DNA of 64,000 nt from Flavobacterium beibuense F44-8 (GTDB taxonomy: Bacteria > Bacteroidota > Bacteroidia > Flavobacteriales > Flavobacteriaceae). The stretch is taken from the NCBI RefSeq assembly GCF_000769915.1, contig NZ_JRLV01000004.1:62001-126000 (forward strand). Direction: 5' to 3'. A program made the translations under genes and the position numbers. The notes under the pieces are model-generated. The model was given only the letters and a program-made list of their open reading frames with translations. It did no database searches and was not told where the DNA came from. Below, piece after piece: positions 7,044 to 17,800 of the stretch (its first letter is position 1; the number at the start of each line of letters is the position of its first letter).

Positions 7044-8822
7044 ATGAAAAAAGTATTTGCCTTTATAGCCCTTATATGGTCGATTGCGGTATTTGCCCAA
7101 AACGAACAGCTGGCTCAAAACTATTTTGAGAGAGGCGAGTTTGAAAAAGCCCTGCTTATATACCAGGATTTAGAGGCTTCACATCCGGGTAATACCTTTT
7201 TTCTTCAAAAAACCGTAGCCTGCTATCAGCAAATGCAACAATATGATAAGGCTGAGGAACTGATTAATGAAAGGCTGGAAAAAACAAAAAGACCATTTTT
7301 GTATGTAGAACTGGGGTATAACTACCAGTTACAGGGCAATACTGAAAAAGCCGAAAGCAATTACGAAAAAGCGATTAATTCAATCAATGAAAATGCCACA
7401 AACGTATATGCAGTAGCCCAAAACTTTGAACAGAAAATTTTGCCCGAAAGAGCCATTAAGGCCTATGAAACGGCTACAGCCATAAACAAAAGCATGAACT
7501 TCGATTACCAAACAGCCATATTACAGGGACAGCTGGGTAATATGGACTTGATGATTGAAAAACTGCTTAGTTTCGCTTATAACAACCCGCATAACCTGCC
7601 TATTGTAAAAAACCAGCTTTCAAGGTTTATGATGCAGGATGCTCAGGAGTCCTTTAACGAAGCTCTTCGCAAAGCCCTGTTGGTAAACACTCAAAAAAAT
7701 CAGGATATTTTCTGGAACGAATTTTTAAGCTGGTACTATGTTCAGCAAAAAGATTACGGTAAGGCATTCATTCAGCAAAAAGCAATTTTCAGGCGTGACC
7801 CAAACACCTTTAGCAGCATCATTACACTGGCAAGGCTTGCTGCCGAAGAAAATGAAACGGAGACGGCAAGGGAGATTTTCACTTACATTCTTGAAAACAG
7901 TGATGTTGCATCGGTACAATTATATGCACACCAATACCTGATTTCTGCCGATATTAGAGAGGCTAACGAAAGTGATTTTGCTGCGATAAAACAACGTATA
8001 AACGACCTGCTGGAACAATATGGCAGCGGCCCAAACACCCTTGATCTGCAAATACTCAAAGCCGACTTTGAGGCTTTCCATCTTAAAGAGAGCAATACCG
8101 GTATTGCCACGCTTAATCAGGCATTGGAAATTGGACTTAACCGTTACCAGAAGGCCGAAGTAAAAATGAAACTGGCAGATATATTATTACTGGATGAAAA
8201 ATTTAACCAGGCAATTATTTATTATGCCCAGATTGAAGACGAACTTAAAAACGATGAGGTAGCACACGAAGCAAGTCTCAAAGTTGCAAAAGCCAGTTAC
8301 TTTAAAGGTGATTTTGAATGGGCTCAAAAACAGCTTAAAGTTTTAAAATCATCGTCATCACAGCTTATTGCAAACGATGCGCTTGAACTTTACTTATTGA
8401 TTATAGATAACACGGTTGAAGACAGCACCCAAACGGCTTTAAAGAAATTTGCCCGTGCCGACTATAAACTGTACCAAAACAAAAAACAGGAAGCCCTTAA
8501 CGGTTTTAAGGATATACTGGCTAACGATAAAACCGAAAGCATACAGGATGTTACTCTGCTGCGTATAGGTCGTATGTATGAAGATTTAAAACAGTACGAT
8601 CTTGCCCTGCAATACTACAAACAGATAATTGACAATTATGCCGAAGGGATTTATATTGATGAAGCCCTATTCTATTCGGCTGAGATATACAACAAAATAC
8701 TGGAAGACCCCGAAAAGGCAATGCCCCTGTATGAAAAGGTCATTTTTAATCATGAAGACAGTATTCACTTTGTTGAAGCCCGAAAACAATACAGGCGCCT
8801 TCGCGGTGATGCAAATAGTTAG
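7044..8822 (+). CDS. Secreted tetratricopeptide-repeat protein
   Basis: A 592-residue protein with a signal peptide (MKKVFAFIALIWSIAVFAQ) and TPR-type helical pairs along its whole length, clearest at the N-terminus (NYFERGEFEKALLIYQDLE) and C-terminus (YEDLKQYDLALQYYKQI, FYSAEIYNKI). Such proteins are periplasmic or lipid-anchored scaffolds in Bacteroidota; the binding partner is unknown. Two nt separate it from the secreted protein upstream, which suggests a joint function. Length and repeat content are normal for the family. Confidence 0.88.
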   Translation: MKKVFAFIALIWSIAVFAQNEQLAQNYFERGEFEKALLIYQDLEASHPGNTFFLQKTVACYQQMQQYDKAEELINERLEKTKRPFLYVELGYNYQLQGNTEKAESNYEKAINSINENATNVYAVAQNFEQKILPERAIKAYETATAINKSMNFDYQTAILQGQLGNMDLMIEKLLSFAYNNPHNLPIVKNQLSRFMMQDAQESFNEALRKALLVNTQKNQDIFWNEFLSWYYVQQKDYGKAFIQQKAIFRRDPNTFSSIITLARLAAEENETETAREIFTYILENSDVASVQLYAHQYLISADIREANESDFAAIKQRINDLLEQYGSGPNTLDLQILKADFEAFHLKESNTGIATLNQALEIGLNRYQKAEVKMKLADILLLDEKFNQAIIYYAQIEDELKNDEVAHEASLKVAKASYFKGDFEWAQKQLKVLKSSSSQLIANDALELYLLIIDNTVEDSTQTALKKFARADYKLYQNKKQEALNGFKDILANDKTESIQDVTLLRIGRMYEDLKQYDLALQYYKQIIDNYAEGIYIDEALFYSAEIYNKILEDPEKAMPLYEKVIFNHEDSIHFVEARKQYRRLRGDANS

Positions 8823-8832
8823 TTATTAATTG

Positions 8833-8840
8833 TACCTTTG
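8833..8840 (+). promoter_or_regulatory. -7 box (TACCTTTG)
   Basis: Exact TAnnTTTG match, 50 nt upstream of the DUF4286 gene start. No matching -33 box. Confidence 0.45.
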
Positions 8841-8890
8841 CATTGATTCTGCCCAACAATGGGAATAGCAAATCACCAAACTTACATTTC

Positions 8891-9208
8891 ATGATAATAT
8901 ACAACGTAACAATAAATATAGACGATTCTGTACACGACCAGTGGGTTAACTGGATGAAAGACAAACATATTCCTGAAATACTGGCTACCGGGAAGTTTAC
9001 CGAAGCTAAAATGGTACGAGTGCTAATCGTTGAGGAAATGGGTGGTACTACCTACTCTATACAATACTTTACAGAGAGTAAAGAAATGCTGGAAAGGTAC
9101 TATCAGGAAGATGCGCCTAAGTTTAGGGAAGAAGGCATGAGGCTTTTTGGCGACAAGATGCTTGCCTTTAGAACCGAACTTGAACTAGTACACGAGTTTA
9201 AACGTTAA
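8891..9208 (+). CDS. DUF4286 family protein
   Basis: A 105-residue cytoplasmic protein beginning MIIYNVTINIDDSVHDQW, which I recognise as the DUF4286 family, a ferredoxin-like alpha/beta dimeric fold. WVNWMKDKHIPEILATGKF and FRTELELVHEF are typical. Function unknown. The start at 8891 fits the family N-terminus; an earlier in-frame start adds 16 unlikely residues. It lies just upstream of rsmA, an arrangement I recall from Flavobacteriaceae. Confidence 0.85.
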   Translation: MIIYNVTINIDDSVHDQWVNWMKDKHIPEILATGKFTEAKMVRVLIVEEMGGTTYSIQYFTESKEMLERYYQEDAPKFREEGMRLFGDKMLAFRTELELVHEFKR

Positions 9209-9257
9209 TAAACAACCCGCTGCCTGTAGCCTGTACAGCTTGCAGGCTCATATATAA

Positions 9258-10043
9258 ATGAAGATGGATAAAGTTAGAGCCAAAAAACACCTTGGGCAGC
9301 ATTTCCTTACAGACGAAAATATTGCTAAGAACATCGCCGATGCCCTAACACTGGAAGGGTATAAAAAAGTACTGGAAATAGGTCCCGGTATGGGCGTACT
9401 TACCAAATATCTTTTGGAAAAGCCTATAGAGACCTATGTTATTGAGATTGATAACGAATCGGTTGAGTATCTTAACGCACATTACTTTAAGCTACACGGA
9501 AAAATCATATCTGAAGATTTTTTAAGATATGATATTACCAAGGTTTTTGGCGATGAACCTTTTGCTATAATAGGAAACTTCCCTTATAACATTTCATCTC
9601 AAATTGTGTTCCGTGCGCTTGAAATGCGCGACCGTATTCCTGAATTTGCAGGGATGTTCCAAAAGGAGGTTGCCGAACGTGTTTGTGAGAAAAAAGGCAG
9701 CAAAATCTACGGAATCCTATCAGTATTAACTCAGGCTTTTTATGAGGCAGAATACCTGTTTACCGTACCTGAAAACGTATTTAACCCACCTCCAAAGGTA
9801 AAATCGGGCGTGTTGCGTTTAAAGAGAAAGGAAAACTATAAACTTCCTGTAAACGAGAAACTGTTTTTTAATGTGGTAAAAACTGCCTTTAACCAGCGCA
9901 GAAAAACACTTCGTAACAGTTTAAAAACATTTAATCTTTCTGATAATTTAAAGGAAGATAGTATCTTTGACCTTCGTCCGGAGCAACTGTCTACGGAAGA
10001 TTTTATTGAACTAACAAAAAAAATAGCGGCTAATGGAGTTTAA
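9258..10043 (+). CDS. rsmA: 16S rRNA (adenine-N6,N6)-dimethyltransferase KsgA/RsmA
   Basis: Dimethylates two adjacent adenines in the 3'-terminal hairpin of 16S rRNA using S-adenosylmethionine. The 261 residues show the family N-terminus KKHLGQHFL, the SAM-binding loop [10 protein letters not shown] (about residues 40-50) and the catalytic NFPYNIS motif (about residues 112-118), then the C-terminal domain. It overlaps mgtE by 11 nt, so the two are translationally coupled. A start two codons later (MDKVRAKK) is equally possible. Confidence 0.97.
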   Translation: MKMDKVRAKKHLGQHFLTDENIAKNIADALTLEGYKKVLEIGPGMGVLTKYLLEKPIETYVIEIDNESVEYLNAHYFKLHGKIISEDFLRYDITKVFGDEPFAIIGNFPYNISSQIVFRALEMRDRIPEFAGMFQKEVAERVCEKKGSKIYGILSVLTQAFYEAEYLFTVPENVFNPPPKVKSGVLRLKRKENYKLPVNEKLFFNVVKTAFNQRRKTLRNSLKTFNLSDNLKEDSIFDLRPEQLSTEDFIELTKKIAANGV

Positions 10044-11385
10044 AATCAGCAGGGATTTTATTGCTCAGATAGAGCAATTAATAAGTGAAAACCGTGAAAA
10101 GGAATTACAGGATCTCCTTGAGGATATTCACTATGCTGATATCGCCGAAATTATGGGCGAGCTGGACGACTCCGGCGCTATTTATATTTTCCACATACTT
10201 GACAGCGAAAAGACGGCCGAGATACTTCTGGAAATTGATGAAGAAGTAAGGGAGAAAATCCTTCGCGAACTTTCATCAAAAGAAATTGCCGAAGAGCTTG
10301 ACGAACTTAGTACCGATGACGCTGCCGATATTATTGCCGAACTGCCTCAGGATCGTAAGGAAGAGGTAATCTCTGAACTTGTAGACGTAGAGCACGCAAA
10401 AGACATTGTTGATCTTTTACGCTATGATGAAGACAGTGCCGGTGGTTTGATGGGTAAGGAACTTGTAAAGGTTAACGAAAACTGGAACGTACTTACCTGT
10501 GTAAAAGAAATGAGAGAACAGGCTGCAAACGTGCAGCGTGTACACTCCATTTATGTGGTAGACGATGAGAACAGGCTAAAGGGAAGACTTTCCCTAAAAG
10601 ACCTGCTTACTACCTCTACCAAAACCCCAATTAGTGAAGTTTATATCCCTAAAGTGGATTTTGTAAAAGTGGATACCCCCGATGTGGAGGTAGCACGTAT
10701 AATGCAAAAATATGACCTGGAAGCGATTCCGGTTATAGATGAGCTGGGCAGGCTCGTGGGCCGTATTACCATTGATGACATCGTAGACGTTATTAAGGAA
10801 GAGGCCGACAAGGATTATCAGCTGGCAGCAGGTATCTCGCAAGACGTAGAGGCCGATGACAGCATAATCGAACTTACCCGCGCGAGACTGCCGTGGCTCG
10901 TTCTAGCCCTTTTGGGCGGATTTATTACCGTAAAAGTAATGGGACTTTTTGATGCCGCCATGAAAGCACATGGGGAGCTGTTTTTCTACACTCCGCTTAT
11001 TGCTGCAATGGCAGGTAATGTAGGCGTACAGTCGTCTGCGATTATCGTACAGGGTATTGCTAACAATACCATTAGTGGCTCACTTTTCAGCAGGCTTATT
11101 AAAGAAGTCTCGTTAAGCCTTCTTAATGGCACTATACTTGCCATAATCTTAATTTTGGGAAGTCATTTCCTTTTAGATGTAGATTATGACCTGGGCTTAA
11201 CCATAAGTATCTCCTTAATTTCGGTTATTATTATTGCCTCGCTTATAGGTACATTTATACCTATCCTCTTAAATAAAGTGGGAGTTGACCCCGCTTTGGC
11301 TACGGGTCCGTTTATTACTACCAGTAACGATATTTGTGGTATCCTTATTTATTTCACTATCGCAAGGGCGATATTAGGGTTTTAA
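10033..11385 (+). CDS. mgtE: Magnesium transporter MgtE
   Basis: Inner-membrane Mg2+ channel of 450 residues with the full family layout: helical N domain (1-130) with the repeated [28 protein letters not shown] pattern, two CBS domains (about 135-255) that sense cytosolic Mg2+, a connecting helix, and five membrane helices (about 285-450). [14 protein letters not shown] begins the pore domain, and the pore-lining [13 protein letters not shown] motif is present. Its stop overlaps the stop of the convergent downstream gene within the 4-bp palindrome TTAA. Confidence 0.96.
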   Translation: MEFKISRDFIAQIEQLISENREKELQDLLEDIHYADIAEIMGELDDSGAIYIFHILDSEKTAEILLEIDEEVREKILRELSSKEIAEELDELSTDDAADIIAELPQDRKEEVISELVDVEHAKDIVDLLRYDEDSAGGLMGKELVKVNENWNVLTCVKEMREQAANVQRVHSIYVVDDENRLKGRLSLKDLLTTSTKTPISEVYIPKVDFVKVDTPDVEVARIMQKYDLEAIPVIDELGRLVGRITIDDIVDVIKEEADKDYQLAAGISQDVEADDSIIELTRARLPWLVLALLGGFITVKVMGLFDAAMKAHGELFFYTPLIAAMAGNVGVQSSAIIVQGIANNTISGSLFSRLIKEVSLSLLNGTILAIILILGSHFLLDVDYDLGLTISISLISVIIIASLIGTFIPILLNKVGVDPALATGPFITTSNDICGILIYFTIARAILGF

Positions 11386-12293
11386 TTATAAAAAACTGAA
11401 AATCGGTCTAAAACACCGTCTTTAATCCAGTAACCTATAGAACCTGTGCTCTCATTAAAACGAAGCCAGTGTAACTGCTTTTTTTTGTAGTCTTCAAATT
11501 TCTTTGAACTAATAACATTAAAAGACATTGATATGGGATAATTTTCTAAAAATAGTTCCTGCTTACTACCTATGTATAAACCATCTATTTCCCATCCGGA
11601 ATCTGGATTATTTACTTCAACACTATCCAGTACATCATTAGTAAAACTATATATATCTCCTTCAAAACTATAGTTTACAACAAGTCCGTCATAGCTCTTA
11701 TTTTCATCCAGTTTATTGAGCTTTCCAAACTCTTTTTCAAATTTATTTTTAGTAAAACCTTTGATGTTTTTACCTTTAAAGAATACCTTATTTAAAGGTA
11801 TCTTTTCTACATCACTCATAAACATAGACCGTAAATCTTTCTGGAAGTCAAAGTCAAAAAATTCTTTAATAGTCCCTGTAAGCGATTTTCTTAAAACAAG
11901 TTTATTATCAGGATATGCCTTATCTTCATCAGGAAAAACTATATAAGTATTTTGTCGGGTTAAATAAATAGTATCTCTAACGGCATCCTTTTCAATAACT
12001 ATCATATTGTGAATCATATCTCCGCCTAAAGTACCCGGCTCGCACCAAAATTCAACTCCCTTTTTCTTTTTTGCCTCCCTGTTTATTGCAAGCAGTCTGT
12101 TTGCCATTATGGTGTCGGTTGACTGTGCTGTGACATAACTATAAAAATAATCTGTACCAGCTTCTTTTAGATAGGCAGCGATTGAACATGGACCGTCGTT
12201 ATCTTCATTTATAAGCCTGTAAGCCATAATTTTTACCTGTTGTGAAAAACAGGCTGCATAACTAAAAAGCAGTATAAAGTAAAGGTGTCTCAT
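11382..12293 (-). CDS. Hypothetical secreted protein
   Basis: A 303-residue exported protein (signal MRHLYFILLFSYAACFSQ). No family recognised. It is rich in Lys, Asp and Phe with no membrane segments after the signal, and is likely periplasmic. Convergent with mgtE, overlapping by 4 nt, so no separate terminator fits between them. Divergent from the NTF2-like gene at 12323, the two starts being 29 nt apart. Confidence 0.75.
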   Translation of the reverse strand: MRHLYFILLFSYAACFSQQVKIMAYRLINEDNDGPCSIAAYLKEAGTDYFYSYVTAQSTDTIMANRLLAINREAKKKKGVEFWCEPGTLGGDMIHNMIVIEKDAVRDTIYLTRQNTYIVFPDEDKAYPDNKLVLRKSLTGTIKEFFDFDFQKDLRSMFMSDVEKIPLNKVFFKGKNIKGFTKNKFEKEFGKLNKLDENKSYDGLVVNYSFEGDIYSFTNDVLDSVEVNNPDSGWEIDGLYIGSKQELFLENYPISMSFNVISSKKFEDYKKKQLHWLRFNESTGSIGYWIKDGVLDRFSVFYN

Positions 12294-12322
12294 TAATTAC
12301 TATTTTTACGTAAAACGTATTT

Positions 12323-12844
12323 ATGAAAAAATTATTTCTGTTGCTTTCTGTTTTATCTATAGGAACAACACTACTTATACCCAAACATACCTCCTTGCCA
12401 CCCGAGAAAGAAAAAGCCGTTATTAACCAGTTACTAAATGACTGGCATGCTGCAGCTGCTAAAGCCGACTATAACGGATACTTTGATAAAATAGCCGACG
12501 ATGGCATTTACATAGGTACCGATGCAGGCGAGAACTGGGACAAAAAAGCCTTTGCTGCTTTTTCTAAACCTTACTTTGACAAAGGCCGTGCATGGGATTT
12601 TAAAGCTGTTGAGCGTAATATTTACTTTAGTAAAAATGGTAAAACTGCTTGGTTTGATGAATTGCTTGATACCTGGATGAAAGGCTGCCGCGGATCGGGC
12701 GTGTTGGAAAAACAGGGCGGCGAATGGAAAATAAAACACTATGTACTTTCCATGACCATACCTAACGAAGTTACCGCAGAGATAATTCCTTTAAAGGCAA
12801 AATATGAAGATGCCTATATCGAGAAACTGAAAGAGAAAAAGTAA
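12323..12844 (+). CDS. Secreted SnoaL/NTF2-like (DUF4440-type) protein
   Basis: A 173-residue protein with a signal peptide or anchor (residues 1-20) followed by a single cone-shaped NTF2-like domain. INQLLNDWHAAAAKADYNGYFDKIADDGIYIGTDAGENW is typical of the SnoaL-like/DUF4440 group, and GEWKIKHYVLS forms the last strand. Members include isomerases and ligand-binding proteins; no substrate can be inferred. Monocistronic, ending before a dispersed intergenic repeat and a bidirectional terminator. Confidence 0.8.
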   Translation: MKKLFLLLSVLSIGTTLLIPKHTSLPPEKEKAVINQLLNDWHAAAAKADYNGYFDKIADDGIYIGTDAGENWDKKAFAAFSKPYFDKGRAWDFKAVERNIYFSKNGKTAWFDELLDTWMKGCRGSGVLEKQGGEWKIKHYVLSMTIPNEVTAEIIPLKAKYEDAYIEKLKEKK

Positions 12845-12857
12845 ACGAAAATATTCT

Positions 12858-12947
12858 GTCATTTCGATACGCAGCATAGTGAAGTGAGAAATCTCAGCTA
12901 TTTACAATCACGATTTCTCCATTTCACTACTTTTCAGTCGAAATTGG
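12858..12947. repeat. Dispersed intergenic inverted-repeat element, copy A
   Basis: Starts GTCATTTCGATACGCAG and ends with TTTCAGTCGAAATTGG. The left arm (ATTTCGA..TAGTGAAGTGAGAAATC) and the reverse complement of the right arm (ATTTCGA..TAGTGAAATGGAGAAATC) match imperfectly, giving a long hairpin. Similar sequence occurs at 18232-18341 and, more diverged, at 24618-24679. Confidence 0.65.
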
Positions 12948-12951
12948 AAAT

Positions 12952-12982
12952 AAAAAAACCCCGGATGTATCGGGGCTTTTTT
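12952..12982. terminator. Bidirectional intrinsic terminator
   Basis: CCCCG (12959-12963) pairs with CGGGG (12971-12975). An A run precedes it and a T run follows, so it can serve both the SnoaL-like gene and the convergent threonine dehydrogenase gene ending at 12984. Confidence 0.75.
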
Positions 12983-12983
12983 A

Positions 12984-13931
12984 TTATTCAGCTTTAGCAC
13001 TTAAATGCTCTAACATATCTGTTGTCATGGCATCAAGGTCAAATTCGTGTTTCCAGTTCCAGTCCTCTCTTGCACTGCTGTCGTCAATACTTTGCGGCCA
13101 GCTGTCGGCTATCTTCTGGCGGAAGTCAGGCTCACAAGAGATGGTGAAATCCGGCATGTGTTTCTTAATTGATTCTGTAATCTCTTTCGGGGTAAAATCC
13201 ATCGCCGAAAGGTTGTATGAAGAGCGTATTTTGATATCCTCGGCTGGTGCCTGCATAATCTCTACAGTAGCACGAATAGCATCATCCATGTACATCATAG
13301 GCAGTCTTGTTTCCTCACTAAGAAAACAGTTGTACGTACCGTTTTCAAGTGCTTTGTGGTAAATATCAACCGCATAATCGGTAGTACCACCACCCGGTAA
13401 TGTAGACCAGCTTATAAGGCCAGGGTAACGGATGCTTCGCACATCCACTCCATATAGGTTATGGTAGTATTCGCACCATCTTTCACCTGATTGTTTAGAG
13501 ATACCATATACGGTAGAAGGCTCCATTACAGTATACTGTGGTGTATTTTGTTTAGGCGTTGTAGGCCCAAACACAGCAATACTTGAAGGCCAGAATATTT
13601 TTTCGATTTTCCCGGCTTTGGCTAAGTTAAGCACATGGAAAAGAGAGTTCATGTTTAAATCCCATGCAAAGGCAGGGTTTTTCTCAGCAGTAGCCGATAG
13701 TAGTGCAGCCATCAGGTAAACATCGGTCACATTATATTTTTCAATAACCTGTTCAATCTGATTAAAATCCAGAGCATTTACAACCTCAAACGGTCCCGAC
13801 TCAACAAACTCAGGATCTGTCTTCCTTACGTCTGAAGCGATTACATTATCTGTACCGTAAATACTTCTCAGCTTTTTGGTTAATTCTGTCCCAATTTGCC
13901 CACAGGCTCCAATAATTAGAATAGCACCCAT
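12984..13931 (-). CDS. tdh: L-threonine 3-dehydrogenase, short-chain (NAD-epimerase-like) type
   Basis: Oxidises L-threonine to 2-amino-3-ketobutyrate with NAD+. At 315 residues it belongs to the extended short-chain dehydrogenase/epimerase superfamily, not the zinc-containing medium-chain Tdh. The nucleotide-binding loop GACGQIG (about 7-13), the SSIAVFGP strand and the catalytic YGISK (YxxxK) are visible; YPGLISWSTLPGGGTTDYA is characteristic of the flavobacterial-type threonine dehydrogenase. An NAD-sugar epimerase is the alternative, but the latter motif argues against it. Confidence 0.88.
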   Translation of the reverse strand: MGAILIIGACGQIGTELTKKLRSIYGTDNVIASDVRKTDPEFVESGPFEVVNALDFNQIEQVIEKYNVTDVYLMAALLSATAEKNPAFAWDLNMNSLFHVLNLAKAGKIEKIFWPSSIAVFGPTTPKQNTPQYTVMEPSTVYGISKQSGERWCEYYHNLYGVDVRSIRYPGLISWSTLPGGGTTDYAVDIYHKALENGTYNCFLSEETRLPMMYMDDAIRATVEIMQAPAEDIKIRSSYNLSAMDFTPKEITESIKKHMPDFTISCEPDFRQKIADSWPQSIDDSSAREDWNWKHEFDLDAMTTDMLEHLSAKAE

Positions 13932-13961
13932 AATTTTAAGTTTAGTGGCTGCAAAGATAAC

Positions 13962-13969
13962 GTTTTAGC
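13962..13969 (-). promoter_or_regulatory. -7 box (TATCTTTG) for threonine dehydrogenase
   Basis: Minus strand reads TATCTTTG, exact consensus, 30 nt upstream of the start codon. The rest of the 219-nt divergent spacer (13932-14150) holds the opposite promoter and no gene that I can see. Confidence 0.5.
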
Positions 13970-14124
13970 ATTATCAATTCCATTTATTTACCTGCTATAT
14001 AAAACAATTTTTTTAAAGATTGTGATTTACCTATCAACCTTATTGCCATATTCTTAAAATGAAGTCGGTTTTTATTTCATGCTAATTATTTTATGGGCAC
14101 GCAGGCATATTGGCCTAACATTTG

Positions 14125-14132
14125 TAAATTTG
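14125..14132 (+). promoter_or_regulatory. -7 box (TAAATTTG) for the lipoprotein-mfd pair
   Basis: Exact consensus, 18 nt upstream of the ATG at 14151. An in-frame ATG at 14079 upstream of the box was therefore rejected as the start. Confidence 0.5.
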
Positions 14133-14150
14133 CTTTGCAATAAAAACGCT

Positions 14151-14840
14151 ATGAAGTATTTAAAACTCATTATACTATTTTGCTTTACCTCTCTTGCCCT
14201 GTCCTGTAATGACGATGAAAAAATAAGGGAAGCCGAAGCACTAAAGACAAAAGAACAGAGTGAAGCCATTTTAAAGGTTATAAGTGAAAACTGGAAATTT
14301 AATGTCCCGGCAGTAACACCGCGTGTAAAAACCAAACTGGACGGCTGGAACGAATGGCACAGTTTTAAAAGTGAACTTGCCGATAAACCTACAGGCTCAC
14401 TAACTGCATACCGAAATAAAGTAAAAGCCATAGCCGAAAAAGCCGATGAGCTAAACAAAAACATACCTCCGTTTTTTAATAAACCACAGGTAAAAAGTCG
14501 CATTATGGTAGTGGTAACTAAAATAAGAACCCTTTACACTTACATTAATCTTGATGTGGTACAAAAGGATAAAATTATTACTGCCATTGGTGAAATTTCT
14601 AAAGAGACTATATCACTTCAAAACCAGCTGGATGAATTGGTTAAGCTAAGCGAAATACCTAAAGAAAAAGGCGAAGAAGACCTTCTCAAGGCTTTAGACA
14701 CCATTCGTATGGCTAACCCGGATATGATACCCGACGGAAAAGATACCAAACAAAAACCACAGATAAAAACTCAAAAACCTCAAGTTTTAACTCCTGTATC
14801 TCCATTTAAAAGAGATCTAAAACCGAAATCAGAAAATTGA
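14151..14840 (+). CDS. Hypothetical lipoprotein upstream of mfd
   Basis: A 229-residue protein with a lipoprotein signal (MKYLKLIILFCFTSLALSC) and predicted long helices, rich in Lys, Glu and Pro at the C-terminus (KPQIKTQKPQVLTPVSP). No family recognised. Its last codons overlap the mfd start (shared ATTGA), so mfd is translated by coupling to it. Probably anchored to a periplasm-facing membrane leaflet. Confidence 0.75.
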   Translation: MKYLKLIILFCFTSLALSCNDDEKIREAEALKTKEQSEAILKVISENWKFNVPAVTPRVKTKLDGWNEWHSFKSELADKPTGSLTAYRNKVKAIAEKADELNKNIPPFFNKPQVKSRIMVVVTKIRTLYTYINLDVVQKDKIITAIGEISKETISLQNQLDELVKLSEIPKEKGEEDLLKALDTIRMANPDMIPDGKDTKQKPQIKTQKPQVLTPVSPFKRDLKPKSEN

Positions 14841-17800
14841 AACCGGAAATTTTAGAAAAATACAGCCAGTCGGCCAAAGTAAAACAAATTAGCGAAAGCC
14901 TGCAGCAACGTGAAAACAAACTGCATGTAAAAGGGCTTGTAGGTTCGTCACTTTCATTTGTTACCACTCCGTTATTCAGGCTCACCCAACTTCCGTTCCT
15001 GCTTATACTTAAAGACAAGGAAGAGGCTGCCTATTATCTCAACGACCTGGAACAGCTTATAGGTACAGATGATGTATTGTTTTACCCGGGCTCTTACCGC
15101 AGACCTTATCAGATAGAGGAAACCGATAATGCTAATGTGCTACTAAGGGCCGAGGTGCTTAACCGAATCAATTCGCGTAAAAAACCGGCTGTTATCGTAT
15201 CATACCCTGAAGCGCTTTTTGAAAAGGTAGTTACCCGTAAAGACCTTGACAAGAACACCCTTAAGGTCGCTGTGGGCGACCAGGTATCTATCGATTTTAT
15301 AAATGAGGTATTGTTTGAGTATGAGTTCCGCCGTGTGGATTTTGTAACCGAACCCGGAGAATTCTCCGTTCGTGGTGGTATTGTAGACGTGTTCTCGTTC
15401 TCTAACGATAACCCTTACCGTATAGAATTCTTTGGTAATGAGGTAGACAGCATCCGTACCTTTGATGTTGAAACACAGCTGTCGCTCGAAAAGCAGAAAA
15501 AAATCACGGTTATCCCTAACATGGAAAATAAGTTTATGCAGGAAAGCCGCGAAAGCTTTTTAGACTACATAAACGAAAAAACCGTACTCTTTATACAAAA
15601 TACCGAAGGACTTTTAAGCCAGCTGGACAACCTGTTCAACAAGGCCGGCGATGCCTTCGAGAAGCTAAGTAAGGATATTAAGCACGCTTCACCCGAAGAG
15701 CTTTTCCTTAACCAGCAATCGTTCATAAAAAAGGCTTTGGATTTTACCATTGCCGAGATGGGCTCCAAACCTGTATTTAAAACCCAAAAAACTTTTGAGT
15801 TTTACATACAGCCACAGCCATCGTTTAACAAACAGTTTGACCTGCTGCTTAACAATCTTAACGACAATCATACTAACGGATATAAAAATTACCTGTTTTG
15901 TGCGAGCGAATCGCAGGCCAAGCGTTTTCATGATATTTTTGAAAGTCTTGACGAAGCAAATCATGAAGACATCCGTAAGCAATATAAAACCGTTGTATTC
16001 CCTATTTACGAAGGATTTATAGACGAAGAAAATCAATTGGTTTGTTATACCGATCACCAGATATTTGAGCGTTACCATAAGTTTAATATCAAGAACGGGT
16101 ATTCCAAAAAACAAACTATTACGCTTAAAGAGCTTAACTCTTTATCGGTAGGTGATTATGTTACCCATATTGACCACGGTATTGGTAAGTTTGGCGGATT
16201 ACAAAAAATACAGGTAGAAGGCAAAACACAGGAAGCCATAAAACTGGTGTATGCCGATAACGACATTGTATATGTGAGCATACACTCGCTACACAAAATA
16301 TCTAAGTACAACGGGAAAGACGGCACACCTCCCAAAATTTACAAACTGGGATCGAGTGCCTGGAAAACCCTTAAACAGAAAACCAAAGCAAGGGTTAAGC
16401 ATATTGCGTTTAACCTTATACAATTGTATGCAAAACGCAGACTGGAAAAAGGTTTCCAATATGCTCCCGACAGTTACCTGCAGGCCGAACTGGAATCATC
16501 TTTCATTTATGAGGACACCCCGGATCAGATTACGGCAACCCGTGATGTAAAAGCCGATATGGAAAGTGAGCGCCCAATGGACCGCCTGGTGTGTGGTGAT
16601 GTGGGCTTTGGTAAAACAGAAGTTGCCATACGTGCTGCTTTTAAAGCGGTAGATAACGGTAAGCAGGTTGCCATACTGGTACCTACTACCATATTGGCTT
16701 TCCAGCATTATAAAACATTCCGCGAGCGTTTAAAGGACATGCCTGTTTCCATAAGCTACATAAACCGTTTCCGTACAGCAAAACAAAAAAGCGAAACGCT
16801 TAAAGACCTTGCCGACGGTAAACTGGATATTATTATAGGTACACATCAGCTTACCAATAAAAACGTAGTGTTTAAAAACCTTGGACTTCTAATAGTCGAC
16901 GAGGAACAAAAGTTTGGTGTAAACGTAAAGGATAAACTTAAAACCATTGCCCAAAACGTAGATACCCTTACCCTAACGGCAACCCCTATTCCAAGAACGC
17001 TTCAGTTCTCCCTTATGGCGGCAAGAGATCTTTCGGTAATCACCACGCCACCGCCTAACCGTTACCCTATAGAAACACAGGTTGTGGGCTTTAATGAGGA
17101 GATTATACGCGATGCTATTTCGTATGAGATACAGCGTGGCGGACAGGTTTACTTTATAAACAACCGTATTGAGAATATTAAGGAGGTTGCCGGAATGATA
17201 CAGCGCCTTGTGCCGGGAGCCAAAGTAGGCGTTGGTCACGGCCAGATGGAAGGTAAAAAACTGGAAGAGCTTATGCTTGCCTTTATGGATGGCGACTTTG
17301 ATGTACTGGTAGCCACTACCATTATTGAGAGCGGACTTGACGTTCCTAATGCCAATACTATTTTTATAAATAATGCGAATAACTTTGGGCTTTCCGACTT
17401 GCACCAAATGCGCGGGCGTGTAGGCCGAAGCAATAAAAAAGCCTTTTGTTACTTTATAACGCCACCATATTCTGCCATGACCGAAGATGCCCGTAAGCGT
17501 ATACAGGCACTGGAGCAGTTTAGTGATTTGGGCAGTGGGTTTAACATAGCCATGAAAGACCTTGAGATCAGAGGTGCGGGAGACTTATTGGGTGGTGAAC
17601 AAAGCGGGTTCATAAACGAGATAGGTTTTGAAACCTACCAGAAAATTATGAACGAGGCCATAGAGGAACTTAAGGAAAATGAGTTTAAAGACCTGTATGA
17701 GGAAGTGGAAGGCACTACCGAAAAAGAATATGTAAAAGACATACAGATTGATACCGACTTCGAACTACTGTTCCCGGACGAGTATGTGAACAATATTACC

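Noticed and set aside
9222..9247. GCCTG..CAGGC hairpin as a terminator between the DUF4286 gene and rsmA
   Set aside because: The stem is imperfect and no T run follows on either strand; it may be only an mRNA structure.
15689..16114. Minus-strand frames inside mfd
   Set aside because: Shadow frames opposite a full-length conserved gene.
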